DNA from: Dactylosporangium sucinum | GTDB lineage: Bacteria > Actinomycetota > Actinomycetes > Mycobacteriales > Micromonosporaceae | Length of the DNA: 64,000 bases | Direction of reading: 5' to 3' | Assembly: GCF_014647515.1 (NCBI RefSeq) | Contig: NZ_BMPI01000034.1 | Coordinates: 1 to 64,000, forward strand | Shown: piece by piece, positions 60,009 through 64,000 of the stretch | Layout of the letters: each line of letters starts with the position of its first letter | Position numbering within the stretch: the stretch's first letter is position 1 | Notes under the pieces: generated by a model | What the model was told of the DNA's origin: nothing | What the model saw: the letters and a program-made list of their open reading frames with translations, nothing else | Database searches by the model: none | Translations under genes and position numbers: made by a program

Positions 60009-61462
60009 GCGTGGCTCCTCAACCTCGGGAGAGGCCGAGGCCATGCGCCTCGGCCACGGGGCGTGATGAGCACGATGGGGTCGTAGCCGGCGAGGAGAAG
60101 CTGTCGCTTGAGGCGGTCCGGCTGGTGGAGAGGCACGGCCCGTCCATCCGGCCCGGGACCGAAGACGTGGGTGGTGCGCGGGCGACCTGCCTCGGTTAGG
60201 CCACCGACCTCCACGACGTGCGACACGAAGCGGTGCCGGCGTCCGCCGATCGCGCTCTCGTCGACCATCGTCACGTACACCACGAGGTCGAGGGCGTTGG
60301 CGACCTGGAGGTGGGCGCGGCGGTCGGAGTGTTCCTGCCGGTGGCTCAGGGCGAGTTCCACGACTCGGTCGAAGACCAGGCCCGGCTCGCGGGCGTGGAT
60401 CGTGCACAGCGATCCGTTCGTGGTGCCCATCGCCTGGAGCATGGCGACGATCTCGCGCGACTTGACCTCCCCGACGATGATGTGCCGGGCGTTGAGCTGG
60501 AGGCTGAGCGGGATCAGGTCGTCGAGGGTGATCTCGCCGGCGGGCCGGCCGTCCGGGCCGCGCTCGCCGTGCCCTTCGCGCGCCTCCATCGAGACCGCCC
60601 ACGGATGTCGGCCGGTCTTGTGCAGGCCCAGCTCGCGGGCCTCCTCCAGGACGACGAACCACTCATCCGCTGGGATCTCGCTGGCCAGAGCACGCAGCAG
60701 CGACGTCTTCCCGCTGCCGGGGACGCCGGCGACCATGATGTTGAGCCCGGCCCGCATCGCCGCGCGCAGAAAGTCCCGCAGCAGCGGGTCGATCATTGCG
60801 GTCTTGTTCGGGTCGGTCCGGTCGAGGTCAACGAGTTCGTCCAGGTCGACGCTGAGGATCTGATGGTTGCGGATCACCGCCACCGGCCGAGGGGTCACCA
60901 GGTACGTCGCCGCCAGGCGCTGGCCGGTGGGCAGCTCCATGCTCAAGGTCGGCTTGTCCTTGGTCAGCGCGCGCTCGGTACCGCCGGCTCGTCTTGCCAG
61001 CGCCTGCAGCATCAGCACGAGGTCTTCGTCGCTGTCGGCGACCGGGTCGGCCAGTTCGATCCGGCCGTCGGGGCGCTCGATCCGGACGCCGTCGCAGCCG
61101 AGGACTGTGATCGTGTCGAACGGATCGCGTAGCAGCCGCTCCAGCCGGCCCAGCCCGAGCAGCGCGGCGAGCACGGCGTCGAGCAGCCGCCGCTCGTAGT
61201 CGGGGCCGAGCGGCGATCCGGTCATGGTCTGCCGATCGACGTAGTCCCGGACACGTTGTGCCGCGATGCGCCGGCTTTCGGTGTCCAGGTCACGCGGCGA
61301 GAGGTAGACGCGTTCGGCGAGCGCTCGCGAAAGCTCGTCGCTCACCACTACCTGAAGCTCTCGGACGACGGTGTAGTCCGGATCCTCGAAATGCTCGTAG
61401 TGCCGTTCGACCGGTGAGGCTGCGGCGGAGCTCCGCCATTTTGGCCGTTCAGACGTCTGCAT
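60005..61462 (-). CDS. tadA: TadA/CpaF-type secretion ATPase
   Basis: A 485-residue hexameric AAA-like ATPase of the type IV pilus/T2SS family, motor for Tad pilus assembly. Walker A is GVPGSGKTS (about 246-254), the Asp box VVLEEARELGL, Walker B HIIVGEVKSREIVAML (about 325-340) and the His box GSLCTIHAREPGLVFDR. The N-terminal ~200 residues form the usual helical and PAS-like regions (VVRELQVVVSDELSRALAER; CDGVRIERPDG). It overlaps the CpaE-like gene end by 14 bp. Confidence 0.94.
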   Translation of the reverse strand: MQTSERPKWRSSAAASPVERHYEHFEDPDYTVVRELQVVVSDELSRALAERVYLSPRDLDTESRRIAAQRVRDYVDRQTMTGSPLGPDYERRLLDAVLAALLGLGRLERLLRDPFDTITVLGCDGVRIERPDGRIELADPVADSDEDLVLMLQALARRAGGTERALTKDKPTLSMELPTGQRLAATYLVTPRPVAVIRNHQILSVDLDELVDLDRTDPNKTAMIDPLLRDFLRAAMRAGLNIMVAGVPGSGKTSLLRALASEIPADEWFVVLEEARELGLHKTGRHPWAVSMEAREGHGERGPDGRPAGEITLDDLIPLSLQLNARHIIVGEVKSREIVAMLQAMGTTNGSLCTIHAREPGLVFDRVVELALSHRQEHSDRRAHLQVANALDLVVYVTMVDESAIGGRRHRFVSHVVEVGGLTEAGRPRTTHVFGPGPDGRAVPLHQPDRLKRQLLLAGYDPIVLITPRGRGAWPRPLPRLRSHA

Positions 61463-62201
61463 GTTCGACCTCCTGTCGCCCTGCGACGGTCGATCCAGCT
61501 GCTGCGGCGGCCCGCAGCAGTGGCTGGCGGGTCTTGACCGTGCCGCCGTGGGTGAGGACCCGCGCTGAGCGCTCGTCGCTCGGCAGCCGTGCCATGACCG
61601 GCACTTCCATGTGCCACGAAACGATCCGGTCGTCGTAGTCGCCGTCGCCGACGACGAGCAGGCCCAGCTGGCCGCCAGGGACGGTGTCGGCGAGGAGCGT
61701 CTGGACCAGCGCCCGCGCCGGCAGCAACGAAGCCAGCACGGGCCGGACGACGATCAGCGTCAGGTCCGCCTGATGCACCAACGGCCACGGCGCATGCGGT
61801 GCAACCAGCCGCCCGCAGTCGACGATGACGTCGAGGCCAATGTCCTGGCGGAGTGAGGCGAAGAACGACGCGAGCCGGTACCAGTTCGGGTCCAGGCTGA
61901 CCGCCTGGTTGGGGTTCGCGATGCCGGGCAGCAGCAGCCGTCGCCGGTCCGGCGGGTCGAGGTCGACCAGCTGCGACCAGAACTGCTCGCGCGCCTGACC
62001 ACGCAGCTCCGCGACGATGAGCTGCATGAGCCCACGTCCCCCGTCGAGCTCCAAGTGCTGGAGGTAGCCGGCGGCGACCGACCCGCCGGACGGATCGCAC
62101 TCGGCGAGGACCACCGGGCCCGGCCAGGTCAGCGCGAGCGCCAGTCCCGACGTCGTCACCCCCGGGGAGCCCTTGGCGCTGGCCAGGCACACGACGACCA
62201 T
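61449..62201 (-). CDS. CpaE/MinD-like ATPase of the Tad locus
   Basis: A 250-residue P-loop ATPase of the MinD/ParA type. The deviant Walker A reads KGSPGVTTS (about 10-18), then VVLAECDPSGGSVAAGYLQH (A-motif), VIVDCGRLV (Walker B-like) and LTLIVVRPVLASLLPARAL. No N-terminal receiver-like domain is present, unlike Caulobacter CpaE/TadZ. It probably positions the pilus machine at the membrane or cell pole. ATG 62201 is 2 bp after the CpaB stop. Confidence 0.85.
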   Translation of the reverse strand: MVVVCLASAKGSPGVTTSGLALALTWPGPVVLAECDPSGGSVAAGYLQHLELDGGRGLMQLIVAELRGQAREQFWSQLVDLDPPDRRRLLLPGIANPNQAVSLDPNWYRLASFFASLRQDIGLDVIVDCGRLVAPHAPWPLVHQADLTLIVVRPVLASLLPARALVQTLLADTVPGGQLGLLVVGDGDYDDRIVSWHMEVPVMARLPSDERSARVLTHGGTVKTRQPLLRAAAAAGSTVAGRQEVEHADV

Positions 62202-62203
62202 GG

Positions 62204-62845
62204 TCAGTTCCCCGAGGTGAGCGTCAACACGAGCCGTCCCTGGGCTGCGAGCCGCGCGACCTGCGGTCCGTCGTTGTCCCGCACGGCGACGGATACGGTC
62301 GCGGACCCGTCGCGGGCACCGGCGATGACGTGGACCACGGTGGCCGGGATGGACGGGGCAGGCTCGATTGGTTTGCCCTGCGCGGTCTCGTCCTGTGTCG
62401 ACACGAGCAGTACCGCCGCTCCTGGACGAAGTGGTGTCGACGGCATTTGGCCGGCCTTCAGCGCGAGTCCGACCACCTGCTCACCTGGTGCCGGGAACGG
62501 CTTGTCAACGAGGGCGCCGTCAGACAGCAACGTTCCGGCCAGCAGCGGGATGAAGCTGTACTTGCCGACGACCGCTTGGGTCCGGTTCTGCGGTACAGGA
62601 GCCAATCCGGGATCCGGGTTGAGGTGAACGGTGACGAGGTCGGCCGCCGCGAGCCGGGCGCCGGCCGGCACGTCCCTGGCGAGGGCCAGGTACGGCTGGG
62701 TGCGGCTGACGTAGCCGAACAGCGCGACCGCCGCCAGCGCGAACACCGCCATGAGCGCCAGCGCCAGGCCGAGGCGGCCCCGGCGCACGGTGCGCCCACG
62801 CACCACTCGCGGCTGCGGGATCGCTGCTGTGGGCGTTGTGGTCAT
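62204..62845 (-). CDS. CpaB-like SAF-domain protein
   Basis: A 213-residue protein with a membrane helix (about 25-46, LGLALALMAVFALAAVALFG) and an SAF domain (LARDVPAGARLAAADLVTVH, YSFIPLLAGTLLSDGALVDK), the CpaB/FlgA type that helps assemble pilus or flagellar structures outside the membrane. Its C-terminal half (GAAVLLVSTQDE, ATVVHVIAGARDGSATVSVA) matches the RcpC/CpaB domain. ATG 62845 overlaps the upstream stop (62842-62845). Confidence 0.87.
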   Translation of the reverse strand: MTTTPTAAIPQPRVVRGRTVRRGRLGLALALMAVFALAAVALFGYVSRTQPYLALARDVPAGARLAAADLVTVHLNPDPGLAPVPQNRTQAVVGKYSFIPLLAGTLLSDGALVDKPFPAPGEQVVGLALKAGQMPSTPLRPGAAVLLVSTQDETAQGKPIEPAPSIPATVVHVIAGARDGSATVSVAVRDNDGPQVARLAAQGRLVLTLTSGN

Positions 62846-63756
62846 CCGGTCACCACCTGCAGCTCGTCGATCCTGATCGAGGTCGTGGCGACGCGGGTCA
62901 CGGTCTCGGCGCCGCTGGCGCCGCCGCCTCCCACCCACCAGTCGATGTGCCATGTCGTCGTTGCCGTCACCGTGTAGCGGCCACCCGGCTTGGTGCGGCT
63001 CGGTGCCGAGTAGCCGTCGTAGCCGCATGTCGGCGAGCTGGAGCTGCCCTGTGCCGCCTTGTCGTAGGCGGTGCCCGGGTTACCGCACACGACGGCGTGG
63101 CCGTCGCCCATCTCCCAGCGGATCTTGGTGGCGTTACCGCGTGCGGTGACTGAGAGGCCGGGCACTGCAGCGGTTGCCGTGATCGGGCCCCAGGTCTGGG
63201 GCGTGACAGTGGTCCACATCCACACCGGCAGGCCGACGAGGCCGGCGCCGTCCCGGCCCGGGCTGATGCCGATCTGCGCGGCGCGCATCGGCAGGTCGCG
63301 GACCGCCCGGGCCGCCAGCTCGGCCGGAGTCGGTGCGCCCGCAGTCCCGGGTGGCGGGTCGTCCCGCCATACCAGGGTGCCGACGACGTCGCCGAAGCAG
63401 CGCTGCCGATACACGGCGCCGTCGCCTGGTGCGTGCCCGCCCCACGCCGGGTCCCCGGCGGGCGGCTGGGGTGATTCGAAGGCGTAGTAGCAACCGTCGG
63501 CCGGGTTCAGGTGCCCCCACCCCGGCTGGGTACACGGGACGACGACTCCGTTCGCGGTGCATTTCTCGCTGCCGCCTCCCCCGCTCCCGCCTGGCGTGCC
63601 TCCGCCACCACCTTCGCCCGGCTTCTCGGCGACGACCTTGCACTCGCCGACTGGCGGGCAGGTCCAGTAGTCCGCAGACGCCGGCTCCGCCGCCAGACCG
63701 ATCGCCGCAGCAACGGTCGTGGCAACAATTGTGCTGCGCAGGGCCGGCGTCAGCAC
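62842..63756 (-). CDS. Secreted protein of the Tad locus
   Basis: A 304-residue exported protein. A signal peptide (STIVATTVAAAIGLAAEPASA) is followed by a Cys/Gly-rich segment with a flexible GGGGG-TPGG-SGGGG linker, then a beta-rich domain: CTQPGWGHLNPADGCYYAFE, QIGISPGRDGAGLVGLPVWM, RWEMGDGHAVVCGNPGTAYD (PKD-like D-G-H strand). Similar secreted PKD-like proteins with WMW motifs occur in actinobacterial Tad loci; the role is unknown. GTG 63756 overlaps the upstream stop by 7 bp. Confidence 0.72.
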   Translation of the reverse strand: MLTPALRSTIVATTVAAAIGLAAEPASADYWTCPPVGECKVVAEKPGEGGGGGTPGGSGGGGSEKCTANGVVVPCTQPGWGHLNPADGCYYAFESPQPPAGDPAWGGHAPGDGAVYRQRCFGDVVGTLVWRDDPPPGTAGAPTPAELAARAVRDLPMRAAQIGISPGRDGAGLVGLPVWMWTTVTPQTWGPITATAAVPGLSVTARGNATKIRWEMGDGHAVVCGNPGTAYDKAAQGSSSSPTCGYDGYSAPSRTKPGGRYTVTATTTWHIDWWVGGGGASGAETVTRVATTSIRIDELQVVTG

Positions 63757-64000
63757 GGATCGCCCCGGTAAGCCGTCGACTCGTAGACGTACCACTTAGC
63801 GTTGACCCGCTTCGCTTTCACGACGACCGGGTAGCGCTTTGGCTGCGCCGGTGGCGGTGTCTTGCCACCTACCGCGTGCCAGTTCGTGCCGTCGAAGCAG
63901 TCCTCGATCACGGCCTGGCCATCGGAGAGCTGGAGCTCTGTGACCGCCGGCGTCCAGGTCGGTCGGCCGTCGTTGTGCACGCCATCGATTGACATGATGT
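63750..64000 (-). CDS. Secreted/NTF2-like protein, C-terminal part (partial at window edge)
   Basis: The frame is open from the window end to a stop at 63750. Visible: PAVTELQLSDGQAVIEDCFD, YPVVVKAKRVNAKWYVYEST and a terminal RGDPC. The paired strands with an Asp-Cys and a final Cys fit the C-terminal half of a small NTF2-like extracytoplasmic domain closed by a disulfide. An internal ATG at 63995 exists, but the true start is probably outside the window. It overlaps the next Tad gene by 7 bp and so belongs to the same operon. Confidence 0.55.
   Translation of the reverse strand, partial: IMSIDGVHNDGRPTWTPAVTELQLSDGQAVIEDCFDGTNWHAVGGKTPPPAQPKRYPVVVKAKRVNAKWYVYESTAYRGDPC

Noticed and set aside
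43400..64000. Second copy of the tRNA-Leu 3' end (right attachment site)
   Set aside because: I looked for the T arm and acceptor sequence of 42800-42832 downstream and did not see a match, so no right border was called.

Overview
The window is high-GC actinobacterial DNA, most probably from the family Micromonosporaceae. Evidence is the strong G/C third-position bias, the mycothiol gene mshC with its usual actinobacterial neighbours (SCO1664-like, DUF3090 and MSMEG_4193-like genes), an F420-type LLM oxidoreductase, a LAVTG sortase signal, a PAC2 protein, and many genes that appear to be read from leaderless mRNAs (a TANNNT -10 hexamer 6-7 nt before the start codon). The family assignment is inference; the phylum is well supported.

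Layout. 1-3.1 kb: end of an ABC exporter operon (ATPase plus double FtsX permease) and a small membrane protein. 3.2-8.5 kb: a three-gene set of HTH regulator, GNAT acetyltransferase and a 1238-residue WD40/KAP-NTPase. 8.5-18.6 kb: mixed genes (unrecognised zinc-ribbon protein, aldolase-like protein, tail-anchored alpha-toroid protein, LuxR regulator, HAD phosphatase, sortase-anchored Ig-repeat protein, ketopantoate reductase-like protein, USP, a toxin-antitoxin-like pair). 18.6-26.2 kb: metH, a DUF2142 membrane protein, PAC2 protein and an aminotransferase. 26.4-31.8 kb: GntR, MarR and LysR regulators, a sodium:monocarboxylate-type symporter with its DUF3311 partner, and a threonine-dehydratase-like enzyme. 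31.9-36.5 kb: the mshC cluster. 36.6-42.6 kb: aldo/keto reductase, lipoprotein, a frame-broken HEAT-repeat gene, M20 peptidase and hemerythrin.

At 42.75 kb a tRNA-Leu(GAG) is followed by an AbrB-like gene and a tyrosine recombinase, the usual left end of an integrated element. The next 9-10 kb looks accessory: lone ATP-dependent DNA ligase, XRE/TPR regulator, 5-FCL-like protein, a decayed methyltransferase, a 1211-residue protein ending in a PD-(D/E)XK nuclease-like motif, and an HD hydrolase. No matching right attachment site is visible. From 53.8 kb to the end, on the minus strand, lies a tightly coupled Tad (tight adherence) pilus / type IVc secretion operon: secreted proteins, CpaB, CpaE-like, TadA, TadB, TadC, a small pilin-like peptide, three TadE/G-like pseudopilins and a LysM/BTAD membrane regulator.

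The two best candidates for undescribed biology are the WD40-KAP NTPase set (3.2-8.5 kb) and the large nuclease-tailed protein of the tRNA-Leu island (49.1-52.8 kb). A third notable signal is a pair of long perfect palindromes (24.87 and 33.23 kb) whose arms share a sequence but carry a compensating base-pair change.
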